Below, in pieces: positions 11,451-23,530 of a DNA stretch of 64,000 bases. Source of the DNA: Populus alba (taxonomy: Eukaryota; Streptophyta; Magnoliopsida; Malpighiales; Salicaceae). A model generated the notes under the pieces. The model did no database searches. It was not told where the DNA came from and saw nothing but the letters and a program-made list of their open reading frames with translations. Positions within the stretch are counted from its first letter, which is position 1. Every line of letters begins with the position of its first letter. Both the position numbers and the translations under genes were made by a program. Location: positions 15,947,631 through 16,011,630 of the forward strand of contig NC_133294.1 of NCBI RefSeq assembly GCF_005239225.2, read 5' to 3'.

Positions 11451-13849
11451 ATAACATTGGATGGGACAATTAATTTTTGAGTTGATGTCATGATTTTTTG
11501 TTGTTGAAACAATAATCAAATTTTATATAAGAAATTGACTTCTCAAAGAAAGTATAAAATAAATAAGTTGAATAAACACAAAATTACAACAAACCAAACT
11601 TTAATAAAATTTTATAATAGTTATAAAAAAATAAACAAAGACTAAATTAAGAATAAAGTCTTATAGATTATTTTCCAAATATATCAGACTAATTAGTGAG
11701 CATAAATGTTTATTTTATAAGCATGCAATGTCATAATATCATTGTAAACTTGTAATAATAACAAAAGACTAAAATTCATAATAGGCATTTATTGAAACAT
11801 GCATAAAATATTGAAACTAACTCCTAGCATGCATACTAAACATATACTGAAATTATACTTAAGCTAAAAACATATAAAGCATTTACTTGTTGAAGATCTT
11901 AGAATTTTATCAAGTTAAAACTTTGTTGTTGTCAAGTATAAATCCTTTATTTTTAAGATTTTATTGCTCTTACTTGGTGCTATATAAGAAAAAATCAATC
12001 TTAACACTCTTTCTTTCCCTCATTTTATAGTAGAATTGAAATCAAAATTGATAAGAAATTAATTCTAGTAATTACCAGAATAAATTCACTCCATTTTTTA
12101 TCTTAATTACTCATCGTAAAATAGTATTAAACCTAATAGTTTTGCACCTTTTATGATGAAAAAGATGTTTAGGTTCATGAAGAAAATGACTAATTGACCA
12201 GACTATTATTCATGGGCTAAATAAAATAAAAAGTTGGGAAAAAATAATTCTTTATAGGCTAAAGAATTATAAACTCAAGCCCAAGCCCAAAAGAGGTTGG
12301 CAAAACAAAAGAATTCTTTTGCTATCCAAAAAAAAAAAATTATAATAAACTCAAACCCTTAACTCAGGTTAAGGCTTGGACTCTAGCCTAGTCGAGTTGT
12401 ACATGTGTGGCTTATGCTCAAGGATCATTTTTCTTATCTAAAAGTTTAGGTGCTTTTAAATCACATTCCTACCATATAAACAATATAAAAAGCTTGTTTC
12501 TTTTCTATAAGAGATGGAATTTTTAGAGGGTTTTAAGTTTTTCAAGACATGTCAACTAAGGATTCTTTGAAGATAAATTTGTTCATTCACACATAATTTA
12601 TTTTAATCATATTAATATTTTATGTTAAAAAGATTATGTTGGAGGAAAATTTTAATAAAATTTTAACCCTAAAAATTGAATGGATTTCATTTTTAATTCA
12701 GCATCAAATATACTCATTAACCACAATAAAAACTCTCTCTCTCTCTCTCTCTCGGGAGAGAGAAAAAAAAACCCTACTATCAGTGATGGTTTCCTCATCA
12801 AATTATAAGAGATATCTCATAAATCACTTGTGGTCTTTTTTTTTTTCTGGCTCTTTTTTTTTTTACGTTAAATAAATTTAGATATAGTTCCTCATTGATC
12901 AACATCTAATTTTCTTTTTTATTTATTTTCTCCACCAGTATTCTAATTTTATATAAGATTGACTCTCTTTTGCAATCGTAGAGACATAGAATCTTCTTTC
13001 AATGGAGCCTGGCAATGCAGATCATTTTTCCATTAATTTATGATGACTTAAGACTTTTCTGCGCACATGAGATATAACAACAACAATTTTTTAGGAGGTT
13101 TCGGATAGAGAAAATCAAAATTCTTGGAAATAAAAAAAGTATGTTATTTAATTTTTATTTAATGAATTTTCTATATTCTCTGATGAAAAAAAATATAAAT
13201 CGAATCCCTCTTGCCATGTGTGAATGAAAAATAAAATAAAATACTACAAGATTAATTATTCTTTAGGAGAGAGAAGCAAGAAAAAATTCATACTAAAAAG
13301 TTAAATTTAAATTTCTTAGAATATATTTTTTAGTTGTTGTTTTTACTTCAATCAATTAAGCTTAAATCATAAGCTTTGATTTAATATCTATACTGTATTT
13401 TTTTATATATAAAAAAACCAATATCTGGTCTTAAAAAAGAAAGAAGACTTTTTTTTTTAGTCCCAAATAAATTCTTATTAAAAGTCACGTTAAATATTTA
13501 AAAATTCATGATTGTACAAAACCCAAACTATATGACATTAATACCTTTTTTTTTCAATTAAGACCTTAATACTAATATAAATAAAAATAATGCAATATCA
13601 AATATTTTCAATTCCAAATTGATTTTTTTTTAAACTCAGGTTTTAAATTAACCTGAAGTTTAATGCTTGTGAAAAAAAAAAGCATAATATCTATACATTA
13701 AAAAAAAAAATATAAGCCTACAATTATGATTTTGTAAAACTTTAAATTTGATGAAAGTAAAATGGATAGTGTAATTAATAATAATTGAATGATTGATTAA
13801 ATGAAGGTCATTCCGACTATTGGTTTTGTAAAAATACTAAGAATCTGTT

Positions 13850-14040
13850 TAATATTGTATTGGTGATTTTTTTTTTTAAGTATTTTTATTTGTAAATGTA
13901 TCAAAATATTTTTTTATTTTTTAAAATTTTATTTTTGATATCAACACATTCAAATAATATGAAAAATATAAAAAAATAATTTAAAACAAATAAAAAATTA
14001 AATTTAAATTATTTAAAAAAAAAAAAAACGTTTTTGTTTA
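13850..14040 (+). mobile_element. AT-rich ~200-bp MITE-like element (family copy 1)
   Basis: It shows the family layout: a TGTTTAAT/TTGGT-like start, then a T-run, aaatgtatcaaaatatttttt, a ttaaaattttatttttgatatcaacacattcaaataat core, an A-rich right half and a cgtttttgtttaatg end. The same core recurs near 23.7, 27.4, 37.5, 40.0, 40.8 and 43.8 kb, so it is a dispersed non-autonomous family. Terminal repeats are too decayed to fix exact borders. Confidence 0.5.
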
Positions 14041-14072
14041 ATGTAATAGATGCGAATTGAACTCTATTTGAA

Positions 14073-14082
14073 CACGTGTCGA
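14073..14082. promoter_or_regulatory. G-box overlapping an auxin-response-like core, upstream of GH3
   Basis: CACGTG at 14073-14078 overlaps TGTCGA at 14077-14082. ARF proteins bind TGTC-cored sites, and composite G-box/auxin-response elements are known from GH3 promoters, so this is a candidate auxin-responsive module about 1.4 kb upstream of the GH3 TATA box. I saw no TGTCTC or GAGACA between here and the GH3 start codon. The assignment is inference. Confidence 0.3.
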
Positions 14083-14209
14083 CTTTTCAAGTAAGGCCAC
14101 AGCTGAAAATTCTAATTATTTTACCGTACACATATACACACATCTCTCATCTCCTTATTTGACTTCAAAATATCGCGCTAAATTGGTTTATTAAAAGCCA
14201 TTCTTTTGT

Positions 14210-14440
14210 TACCCGGGAAATGGAAGTAAGGACTGCCGGTATTTTGGAGGACACCCGAGGTACAAGCACGCCTGTAACCGGTGGAATTACTGCGGTCTTA
14301 CAGGGAACTGCCGGTCAAACCCATAGTGTAAAACCGGATGTTGCCGGTCAAAATTGCTCCTTTTCATGGTCTCCAAACAACTTGAGAGGGTAAATTCTAA
14401 ACGGTTCCCGGTTTTTCGTGTACGGTATGCACAGCACACT
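14210..14440. promoter_or_regulatory. ACCGG/GCCGG-rich island upstream of GH3
   Basis: In roughly 200 bp there are seven CCGG-cored words (gccggtat, aaccggtgg, gccggtcaaac, aaccggatg, gccggtcaaaa, cggttcccgg), two of them sharing the longer word tgccggtcaaa. The surroundings are over 70 percent AT. No reading frame is convincing. It lies about 1.2 kb upstream of the GH3 start and may be a distal regulatory or conserved non-coding element, or a fragment brought in by a transposon. Confidence 0.35.
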
Positions 14441-14459
14441 CACCTCAGCATTACCTTTC

Positions 14460-15460
14460 TAAAAAAATTAACTTATTATTTATTTTAAAATATATATATA
14501 TATATATACATAAATAATATTATTTTAAAATTTTAAAAATTATTTTTAATATAGATCATCAGGCGAGGCCAGATCTTGTAACATTGTATTCATGAAATAT
14601 TTGTGAAATAATAAAATATGTAATTTAGATGATTCTTGAACTAGTTTTTGTTTTTTAAATTTAATATTGAGTTTTTCTAATTAAAGATTTGTTTATATAA
14701 TAACAAAATTTTATTTGTAACAAGGAAAAAAAAAAGGAACGGAACAATTTAATTAATTTATTTAACCATCTTGTTGATATAATTTTTTTTTTACATATAA
14801 TCATCCCATTGGTCAAGTTTAATATTAAATACAAATCTAGAACCAGTATAAGATCCTTCTCATTCTTGATTGAATCTCAAAGTTTTTTTTTTTTTTCGAG
14901 AAATTATCGAAGTAAAATTAAAAACACTTCTTGAACCTGGAAACTATCATGGAAGAAGAGAATTAAGACTACTAATTAGATATTTAGTAATATGTGGCAA
15001 TTTAAAAATTTAAGTAATATTTTAAGATATAATTTATATAATTTTTTAATATTTTTCTTCAAGTACAATATTTTTAGACTTGAAATTTATATAAGTTTAC
15101 ATTATTTAATACTTAATTTTTATTAAATAAATAAAAATGATGAGGTTTGAACTCATAACCATTTAGTTATTAAAGCTATAATATCATATTAAAAAACCAT
15201 TTCAATTTAATAATTTAAATTATTAAATAAAATTTTAAAATATAATATATTCTACAACAAGAAAAGTCGAAGGAAAGGCTAGCACTTCATTTGACCCACA
15301 AAAGCATGGGAACTCTACTCTTTTGCGTGCAGACATATACAGGGATTTGTAAATGATCCAAAGCGAAATAGCCTGTGTTTACAACAATACCCTCGCTTGT
15401 ACTAAATGTTTACTTCTCGATCCCAAGAAATGAAAACAAAACAATAGCCACCTTCATGCC
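14460..15460. other. AT-rich 5' flank of the GH3 gene
   Basis: Mostly AT-rich sequence with an (AT)n run near 14490-14510 and no coding evidence. The last 200 bases become less AT-rich (gaaggaaaggctagcac, ttttgcgtgcagacat), as expected for a proximal promoter. Confidence 0.5.
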
Positions 15461-15469
15461 TCTTCCCTC

Positions 15470-15477
15470 TATATATA
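15470..15477 (+). promoter_or_regulatory. TATA box of the GH3 gene
   Basis: TATATATA sits in a CT-rich context (cttccctctatatatacac), about 165 bp before the start codon. With a usual spacing, transcription would begin near 15500-15510, giving a 5' leader of roughly 130 nt that is CT-rich (ctttctctctac, ttttttctctctcaag). Confidence 0.6.
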
Positions 15478-15635
15478 CACACTTCCACTCCTTTTTTTTC
15501 CCACACAACCACAACACACTTTCTCTCTACAATACACATCTTTTCCGACTCTTGTGTTTTTTCTCTCTCAAGCACACAAAGCACGCATCCACGCACTTAC
15601 TTTTGAGGTATATCTCTTTCAAAGGTTCAAAAACC

Positions 15636-17755
15636 ATGCCTGAGGCACCAAAAAACACTTTGAAACCCTCTGATTACAACCTTGCTGAGAAGAACAAGAA
15701 ATCTCTTCAGTTCATTGAAGATGTGACCTCAAACGCTGATGAGGTCCAGAGGAAGGTTCTTGAAGAAATTCTTTCTCGCAATGCTCATGTTGAGTATTTG
15801 CAAAGGCACGGTCTTAATGGCCAGACGAACCGTGAGACTTTCAAGAAAGTCATGCCCGTGATTAATTATGACGATATCCAGCCTGATATCAACCGTATTG
15901 CCAACGGTGATGCCTCGCCAATTCTCTGCTCAAAGCCCATTTCAGAGTTCTTGACAAGGTGGGTGTGTGCAAGTTTTGGCTTTTTAGTACCTTGTGTAGT
16001 TATTCGAGGCTCTCCTTTTTTTAATGTTTTGGCTCGGTGGGCCGTTCAAAGCTGTAATTCTTGTCTCCGGTAACTTGTAGCAGGCTCGTATTCAATTTTT
16101 TGCTGGTTTGGCTAAATTGGTGTGGTTTTGTTTGCAGCTCTGGGACCTCAGGAGGGGAGAGAAAGTTGATGCCAACAATTGTGGAGGAGCTGGGGAGGAG
16201 ATCACTGTTATATAGCCTGTTGATGCCTGTAATGAGCCAGTTTGTTCCTGGCCTAGAAAAAGGCAAGGGAATGTACTTTTTGTTCATAAAATCTGAGGCT
16301 AAGACACCTGGTGGACTTGTGGCTAGGCCAGTTCTCACTAGTTACTACAAAAGCACCCATTTCAAGGACAGGCCTTATGACCCTTACACTAACTACACAA
16401 GCCCAAATGAAACCATTCTTTGCCCTGACTCTTACCAATCCATGTATTCCCAAATGCTTTGTGGCCTTTGCCAGCACAACGAAGTCCTCCGTGTTGGGGC
16501 TGTTTTCGCCTCTGGTTTTATTCGAGCAATCCGTTTCTTGGAGAAATATTGGAAGTTTCTTGCGAATGATATTAGAACTGGCATAATTGACCCCCAAATC
16601 ACGGATCCTTCGATACGTGAAGCAGTCATGAAAATACTCAAACCTGATGCAAAACTCGCCGATTTTATTGAGGCTGAATGCAGCAAGGAATCCTGGCAAG
16701 GAATCATAACAAGGTTGTGGCCAAACACCAAGTATGTAGATGTTATTGTGACAGGCACCATGTCACAGTATATCCCAACTCTTGATTACTACAGCAATGG
16801 GCTGCCTTTAGTCTGCACCATGTATGCGTCCTCTGAGTGCTACTTTGGTGTCAATCTTAATCCTATTTGCAAGCCAAGTGAAGTGTCTTACACCCTCATT
16901 CCCACCATGGCCTACTTTGAGTTCTTACCGGTTAATAGAAATAATGGGGTCGTCAACTCAGTTTCCAGGCCTAAATCACTCAAGGAGAAGGAGCAGCAAG
17001 AACTGGTTGATCTTGTGGATGTCAAGCTTGACCAAGAATATGAGCTTGTGGTCACAACCTATGCAGGTAATTAAATTTATCTAAAATCAATGTTCACCCC
17101 TTTTCTTTTCTCTTAATGTATTGCATAGTTTGTCTTACATACATAAAATAAAATAAAAACTGTTGTTGCAGGTCTTTATCGCTACAGGGTTGGTGATGTG
17201 CTAAGAGTGGTTGGGTTCAAGAACAAGGCACCCCAGTTCAGCTTCATATGCCGGAAAAATGTAGTCTTGAGCATTGATTCAGACAAGACCGATGAGGTTG
17301 AACTACAAAGTGCAGTTAAGAATGCTGTGAACCATTTGATCCCATTTGATGCAACGCTAGCTGAGTACACTAGCTACGCAGATACCACTACCATTCCAGG
17401 CCACTATGTGTTATTCTGGGAGCTTAGCCTCGATGGGTCAACCCCTATTCCTCCCTCGGTTTTTGAGGATTGTTGCTTGACCGTTGAAGAGTCGCTCAAT
17501 AGTGTATATCGCCAAGGACGGGTGTCTGATAAGTCAATAGGGCCACTTGAGATCAAGGTCGTTGAGCCAGGGACTTTTGATAAGCTTATGGACTATGCCA
17601 TTAGCTTGGGGGCATCGATCAACCAATACAAGACCCCTAGGTGTGTGAAATTTGCACCAATTGTTGAGCTCTTGAACTCGAGGGCTGTGTCTTGTTACTT
17701 CAGTCCAAAGTGTCCCAAATGGGTCCCTGGTCACAAGCAATGGAACAAGAATTGA
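15636..17755 (+). CDS. GH3-family auxin-amido synthetase (GH3.5/GH3.6-like), three exons
   Basis: Exons 15636-15958, 16138-17066 and 17172-17755 join in frame with GT-AG introns to give 611 residues, the usual GH3 length. The start MPEAPKNTL and nearly every block match the Arabidopsis GH3.5/GH3.6 (DFL1) group from memory. These are group II enzymes that adenylate indole-3-acetic acid and conjugate it to amino acids such as aspartate, lowering free auxin in the cytosol. Visible ANL-superfamily motifs are the ATP-binding loop [10 protein letters not shown] (108-117), [11 protein letters not shown] (from 337) and YRYRVGD (420-426). The longer open frame upstream of MPEAP is 5' leader: it spans the TATA box and CT-rich leader and has no GH3 similarity. 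No stops or frameshifts are present. Regulation is probably by auxin and ARFs as in the family, but no canonical TGTCTC site was seen nearby. Confidence in family and structure is very high; the exact orthologue number in the species is unknown. Confidence 0.97.
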
Positions 17756-17822
17756 AGGGTGTGGAAATTAAGACCCTTTGTCTCTGATCCCAGCTGCTGT
17801 TTCTTAAAGCCATTTCAAGGCT

Positions 17823-17900
17823 AATGTTAAGGACCCATTTTAGGTTAACCCGTGTCTTAATGTTAAGGACCCATTTTAGGTTAACCCGCGTCTTAATGTT
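17823..17900 (+). repeat. 36-bp tandem duplication in the GH3 3' UTR
   Basis: A 36-base unit starting aatgttaaggacccatttta occurs at 17823-17858 and 17859-17894, followed by a partial third copy (aatgtt at 17895). The two full copies differ at one base (cgtg versus cgcg). It lies 68 bp after the stop codon and so within the expected 3' UTR. Confidence 0.9.
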
Positions 17901-17929
17901 TCTCTCCCTTTCTTTTCTTCTCCTCTGTA

Positions 17930-20190
17930 CTCTCTTGAATTTTTTTTAGCCGTTGTTTAATATGCATTAGGGACTTAATTTCGGATTAGCAATGTACAAA
18001 AACACCTCCTGTTCCTTGGAAAGCTTCCACTTCCCCCCTTCCTTTACTTAATTTAGCTGTTCTTTTCCATTTTATATATGCGAAATTGATTCTTAATTCG
18101 AGCCAGGAATCCTGCCCTCTTTAACCTCACAGGGCATGTACTAAAACGGCAAACAAGAAATCCACTCACTTGGAATGAAGTTGAAGCAGTCCTATCTTTA
18201 TCTACTATTTTTACGATAAAGCATGCCAGCTTTTGCTACAGTGATGGAGTTAGTCCAAGAGAATGCTGTCCTTGTAGCATTAATGCCAACTCTTTTTCAA
18301 AGCGACTGCCACAACAGCTAGGGCACCTCTCCTCTTTGCTGACTTCTCAGTTAACGGTACTCCAAGTAGCCATTTGTACTCTGGAACAAACAACATCAGT
18401 TAAAAAGAAGATCACCATTTCAGGGGATCGATCTCAAGTAGGTGAACTCAACACTTAAGTTTGAAAAACAACTTCATTAGCCGAACCTGGACTCTCCTGT
18501 CACTATCGTGAGAGCTAACTGAGAAGTCAAATTCAAGCCAAGTAATTTTTATCCAAAAAAAAAAAGTCAATTAATCATGAGATGTTCTAATGTTATACTC
18601 CATCATTTAAAAATTGGAATTTCTTTCGAAGGAGGTGTGACTTTTGCGTGGAAGGTTTAAAATCCTACCAATCAAACAATAATATTATGTTGAATATCCT
18701 GTTTATTTTGAAAAAGACATGGAAACTAGAACCTTTCAGAAGGAAGGGAGTGTAAATATCAGTTGAGTTCTAAGGTCAATGAAAACTACATTCACTCTAT
18801 AATTAATCACTAAAATAATGTAATCGATTCTCTTACCAGCCCGTCAATTTATTTTAACTTTGGCATAAAAGATTCCCCTAGGAAGGGATGTTTACATAGA
18901 TTCAAATAGTGAGTGTCTGGGAGGAATATAGCTTCTGCTTTCGGTTCATTTCAAAAACACATTTCCCTTTAAGAAACATCAAATTAATGTTTTTCAATGA
19001 TTTTGACATGCTAGTATAAAAAAAAGAGAAATTTTGAAAATATCCTGCACTGTAATATAATCCCAACACAGGAAGTGTTCTTGGGAGGAGTTCTTTTGGA
19101 AACCTGGGGGCTAAATTCTCTGCAAAGGCATGTAAAATTCAGGAATTCAAAGTAGTAAGGGAACCAGTTAATTAATAACTCTACAGCATGATGGAGTGCT
19201 GATTTGTTTATGTCATGAAGTGTGACAGTATACGGCAAGAATAATAATATTGAATTTGCATGTTTATGATGATAATGGTTGCCAGAAAGACTCCTTGTGA
19301 TCTTCCTATGCAAGTATATATGTCACTTCAAAATAATAGAACCCTGTAACTGCATGCAGCTGCCATGTCCACATTCAAGCATTATTTTATCAAACCCAGG
19401 CTAGCAAAGTGTGTGTCTACACATCATTTCATGTAAAGCTGAGAAAAGCAAGAAATTTATGAAGGCTTGTTAAATGGTAGAGCATGGCCTATATGAGTGT
19501 GTCCCTCGGACCCAGTCCTCGATATAGCCATGAAAATCGCCTGGAATTCATGTAGCTAGGGGGCCAGAAGACAGCAACTGTTGATAGGGCAGGGAGCTTT
19601 TGTTTTGGAGTGGCAGGACAGATAAGGTAGGATCAGTGGCTGCTCCCTTTCTCCATTGCGATTGTCTGGGAACACAAACAAAATCAGTTTTTGTTTTTTC
19701 AGAATGGGCAGTCAGATAGTAATGATAGCAGCCTGTCAGCAGCCAGATAATGCCCCAGAAAAAAAGAGAGACAAATCTCAGAGACGTATCCTCAGTTTTT
19801 AGAAAAAGAAAGAACAAAAGCAGAGGCTTGCCACTTATTTGAAGATAAGGTGATATCTTTTTGTTTCTGGTGCATGTTTGCTCTGTGCCTGTATGTGTGC
19901 GTACGGTGCGGTGCGTTGCGGTGCAAGTGCTGTATTGGTTTCAGACGGTGGGCCTGTCAGCCAGCCTTCATGATTTCCTTAATGATTTTTTTTTTTTGTT
20001 TGTTTGAGCACCAATTTCACTCTGTCTACTCAATACAATAACCCCATGATTTGCTTAATTGCTTTTCATGTGTTGATGACGTCAAATATAAGAAAATCAT
20101 TTTACTTATGAACAGGTCATTTATCGGATTATTATTTTTAACACAAAAAAAATGTAAGAAATTTTAAATTGTTGAAGGATTAATTAAAAG
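17930..20190. other. Intergenic region downstream of GH3, no gene recognised
   Basis: Complexity is moderate but no exon with recognisable similarity was found. The minus-strand open frame at 19548-19817 is the least AT-rich and starts MFFLFLKTEDTSL, but shows no family features or flanking splice logic. I compared the segment by eye with common plant microRNAs and found none. Confidence 0.5.
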
Positions 20191-20960
20191 TAACTTGGTT
20201 AATTTGACGGGCCTAAAGGTAACCTGAATGACCAGTAAAAACATAATTCGACTCAAAATAAATACTTAAAATGATATATGTTTTCAATAAATATTAAGAC
20301 TACAACATAATATATCAATTCGGGTCAATCTGGGTTAGTTTGTCAATCTTGTATATCGAGTCATAAGACCATAATAATCTTATAGAAAGTAAATAAAAAT
20401 AAATTATAAAGCTCAACTTCCAATATCAAATCCAACATTGAATGGTAAATTTGAAAAAAAAAAACAATAAAAGGACTAAAAATATAACTCGAGACAACCC
20501 TAGTTAACTTGTCAAATCCACAACCCGGGTCATGAGACCAAAGTAACCCAATAGAAAGCAAATTGAAACATATTATGAAGTTTAATCTCTAATAAATTTA
20601 ATGTTGAATGATGTAATTAAAATTAAAAAATCAATTAAAAAAACACAAAAGAAATAACTCGAGTCAACCTGGGTTAACCTGTCGAATTTGTAACCTGAGT
20701 CATGAAATGATCATAACCTCATAGAAAACAAACCGAAACAAATCAAAAATTCTAGTTCACACTCAATTCAATGTTGAATGATGAAAATTAAAAAAAAAAT
20801 CAATTATAAAAAAAAATCTAAGTTAATCGAGTTAGTCGGTCAAACCTGCAGTCCAAGTCATAAAACTGAAATAACCTTATAAAAAGTAAATGGAAGAAAA
20901 TTATGAAGTTCAACCCCCAATAAATATATTTAATATTGAATGATAGAATTGATTTTTTTT
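20190..20960 (+). repeat. ~165-bp degenerate tandem repeat array (copy C)
   Basis: Four units are clear. Anchor words are gagtcataagaccataat (about 20358), gggtcatgagaccaaagtaac (about 20527), gagtcatgaaatgatcataac (about 20697) and aagtcataaaactgaaataac (about 20855), a spacing of 158-170 bp. Each unit also has agaaagcaaattgaaac, a ttgaatgatgaaat word, a poly-A stretch and ctcgagtcaacctgggttaac. No coding capacity. The same unit occurs near 6.8, 8.6 and 9.6 kb and in reverse near 34.8-35.3 kb. Confidence 0.75.
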
Positions 20961-23130
20961 AGAAAAAAAAATAAAGAAAAAGGAAAAAAAAATACTATTC
21001 AATTCACTTAAACTAGATCGTTTGGGAGAGCAAAATGAAGTGATTTAAAATGGTTATTTGAATTCTTGATCATTTAATGGAGTGAAAATCATTGAAAAAA
21101 TAAGTAAATAAAATAAATAGTTTCCACACATTTGGTGGACATCAATTGCAAGCAATTGAAACCCTCCATTACAACATGCAAATCCGTGAACCTGCACTAC
21201 AAATCCTTTTAATTTACAGCAAAGATAATAGTGGGCATGAATGGTGTTCAAATCATCTGATCGCACTCCTTCTTCTTTTATACAAGTGATCATGTTGAAG
21301 CTAACCCTATCCTCCTTTGAATTAACGCATCAATTCACTGACGAAGAAGCCTCAAGCTCTTCCAAGCACATGATCATGGCTGGCTAATAAACATGTATAC
21401 CTCACATCACCAATGGAAGGAAGGATCGATGGTGAAGTTGGGACTAAATCATACACATAATCATGGCATAAAGTACTTGAAATCACTTAAATTAACCCAT
21501 CCCACGACCTAGTGTTGCCCAATATAATCCAAAAGATTAAAATGGCTTTATGAATGGATGGATCATAAAGTGTCGCATGTCAGCAATAGCAATTCTTCTT
21601 GTCATTTCACTTTTGTATGCTAGTGTACATTCAATTCTGGCCTGAAATTCCGGTCTTTGTGAGGTAAAAATAAAGGAATAGCGTGCAATTAAGCCCGTTC
21701 TATCACCTTATCTTCTTCTTCTTCTTCTTCTTCTTCTTCTATCATCTTATCCTATTTGTCATCAGCCTCCTGCTTTTCCTACTGTTTCAAAGCATCTCCA
21801 GTCCATTTCGATGCATAAATAACTCAAAGAGCATGTACATTTTGTAATGTATTATAATCCTGATGACCAAGCGATCATGAGTTTGAATTTCATCATCCTT
21901 ATTTATTTGATAAAAATTAAGCACAAGGTAATATGGATCTGTAAAAGTTTCAAGCCCAAAAAACTTTCATTTGAGAGGATGTTTTAGAGAATAATATAAA
22001 TAATATCTTGTTTTTCTTTTTCTTCTTCTTCTTTATTTGATGTCTTATTGATTGTACCTCCTTTCTTCTTTTGATTGCATTTACTCACTATCCTATTTGT
22101 GATTGCATTTACTCACTATCCTATTTGTCATCAGCCCCCTGCTTTTCCTACCGTTTCAAAGCATCTCCTGTCCATTTCGATGCATAAATAATTTGAAAAG
22201 CATGTACACTTGGACTAATCTTTAATTATATTATTAATTCTTGTGGAATAAATAAATATGCCCGAGTACCTTGCCTAATTAGTCCTCTAGGTGAAGGTGT
22301 TTGTATTTATAATGAGTGAAGTTATGGAGAAGATAGAATCCAAAATGAACATGTGGGGAGGATCTTGACTCACCATGAGTTGAATCTGATGAGGATAAGA
22401 TGTCTCTAATGTATATTTTCCATTAATGCTGGAGAAAAATTTATTGTATTTCTTTCTCATCATTTTGAGTTTTAAATAATCTGTTTTTATTACTTGTATA
22501 ATTTTCTAGCTTTAACAACAAGATTTTAATTTTGTGTTTTTGAGATTTTTATAGCTTTTTTTTATTGATTGTGTGATATTTATCATTATCCAAACTTGAA
22601 TTAAAATTATTATCTTAGGATAACCCAAGATCTAAATGGGTATGAATTTTTAATACTCAAACTTAATCTGATTGTGTTTTTAAATTCATTGATTATTTGT
22701 AACCTAACATTAACCTGATTCGACCCGAATCTAAATCTATTTCCAACCATAGTCTTACATATGTGACTCAAGGACTGGTTCGAACTCCAAAGTTCACGTG
22801 ACAAATTCATCCCAATGTGAACTTACACAAAGATAAGATACCCTAATTATTTTTATATGTAGCTCGCTATAAATATAATTTTGTACAATTGCAATAAAAA
22901 ATGATTTATTACCTTAGAGAACCAAAAATATTATTTAAATTATATAAAAAACAATTTGTATTATTTCATAAACTTGGAATTACTGTATTTGAACATTATT
23001 TTATTTTATTTTTAGATTTTAGAACACCATTTTTGTAATTATATCAAATAACTACAGCAAGTTGCAAATCAATTTAATAGGTTTTCCACAAACTTAAAAT
23101 AGAATCTAAAAAGGGCATGGAAAAAACAAT
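20960..23130. other. Intergenic region, no gene recognised
   Basis: It contains a (CTT)n tract at about 21712-21739 and a pair of ~92-bp direct repeats (annotated separately). At 22600-22760 a segment with the words ataacccaagatctaaatggg and gattcgacccgaatctaaat resembles decayed transposon sequence. No protein-coding signal. Confidence 0.5.
21747..22209. repeat. Pair of ~92-bp direct repeats with an inner tandem repeat
   Basis: The stretch at about 21747-21839 (tatcctatttgtcatcagcc to gcatgtacat) recurs at about 22117-22209 with around ten differences. Immediately before the second copy a 26-base unit, gattgcatttactcactatc plus ctattt, is itself repeated in tandem (about 22072-22123). The two long copies are about 370 bp apart. 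They are non-coding and probably arose by local duplication. Confidence 0.8.
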
Positions 23131-23149
23131 ATACCGAAGGCTTAAAGGC

Positions 23150-23530
23150 GAAGACGACATGTAAGAAATTTAGACAAATCCACGTAAGACGCTTCAATCG
23201 AGACACTTCTTTTCGTGGGACCTACGTGAGGACTGCACGTTTGTGAAGAAGCGAAGAATCCGGTAAAATAATATTCGGATGTGGGAGGTTTCTTTCTCTT
23301 CGAGTGGGGGACCATTACACATATCTGCCACGTTTCTCACTTCATGCGCTGACCAAAAATTTTATGGGCCCAACTTGCTGTGCCAATCAAAGAACAGCAA
23401 TCCACGTGGGGCTGTCCTTTTAAGTTTGTTATCTTCTGGGCCCCACATACAGGCGCAGTTTTCGTATGGTGTTAGTACCACGGAAGTTATGTGATCCTGT
23501 CTTGTCATGTACTGACACGTGGCAATAAGA
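23150..23530. promoter_or_regulatory. ACGT-core cluster, orphan promoter-like island
   Basis: In about 350 bp there are six ACGT cores: ccacgtaag, cctacgtgag, gcacgtttg, gccacgttt, ccacgtggg (23402-23410) and gacacgtggc (23514-23523). These are the cores of G-box, ABRE and related bZIP/bHLH sites. Base composition is less AT-rich than the flanks. No ATG-led coding exon follows on either strand within a kilobase. It could control an unrecognised non-coding transcript or be a captured promoter fragment. Confidence 0.35.

Larger units (their letters stand above)
11450..14200. other. AT-rich intergenic region, no gene recognised
   Basis: No coding segment was recognised. The part next to the gag relic (11.5-12.4 kb) may include degenerate LTR or leader sequence. 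A (CT)n microsatellite lies at 12734-12753. An AT-rich MITE-like element lies near 13.85-14.04 kb (annotated separately). Confidence 0.5.

Noticed and set aside
15375..15635. In-frame extension of GH3 upstream of MPEAP (87 extra residues)
   Set aside because: It covers the TATA box and CT-rich leader and encodes low-complexity sequence without GH3 similarity; the family start is at 15636.
16021..16761. Minus-strand open frames across the GH3 exons
   Set aside because: They lie antisense to well-supported exons and cross introns, with no family features; shadows of coding composition.
19500..19820. Possible microRNA precursor or small gene
   Set aside because: No match by eye to common plant microRNAs and no long hairpin; the minus-strand frame shows no motif.
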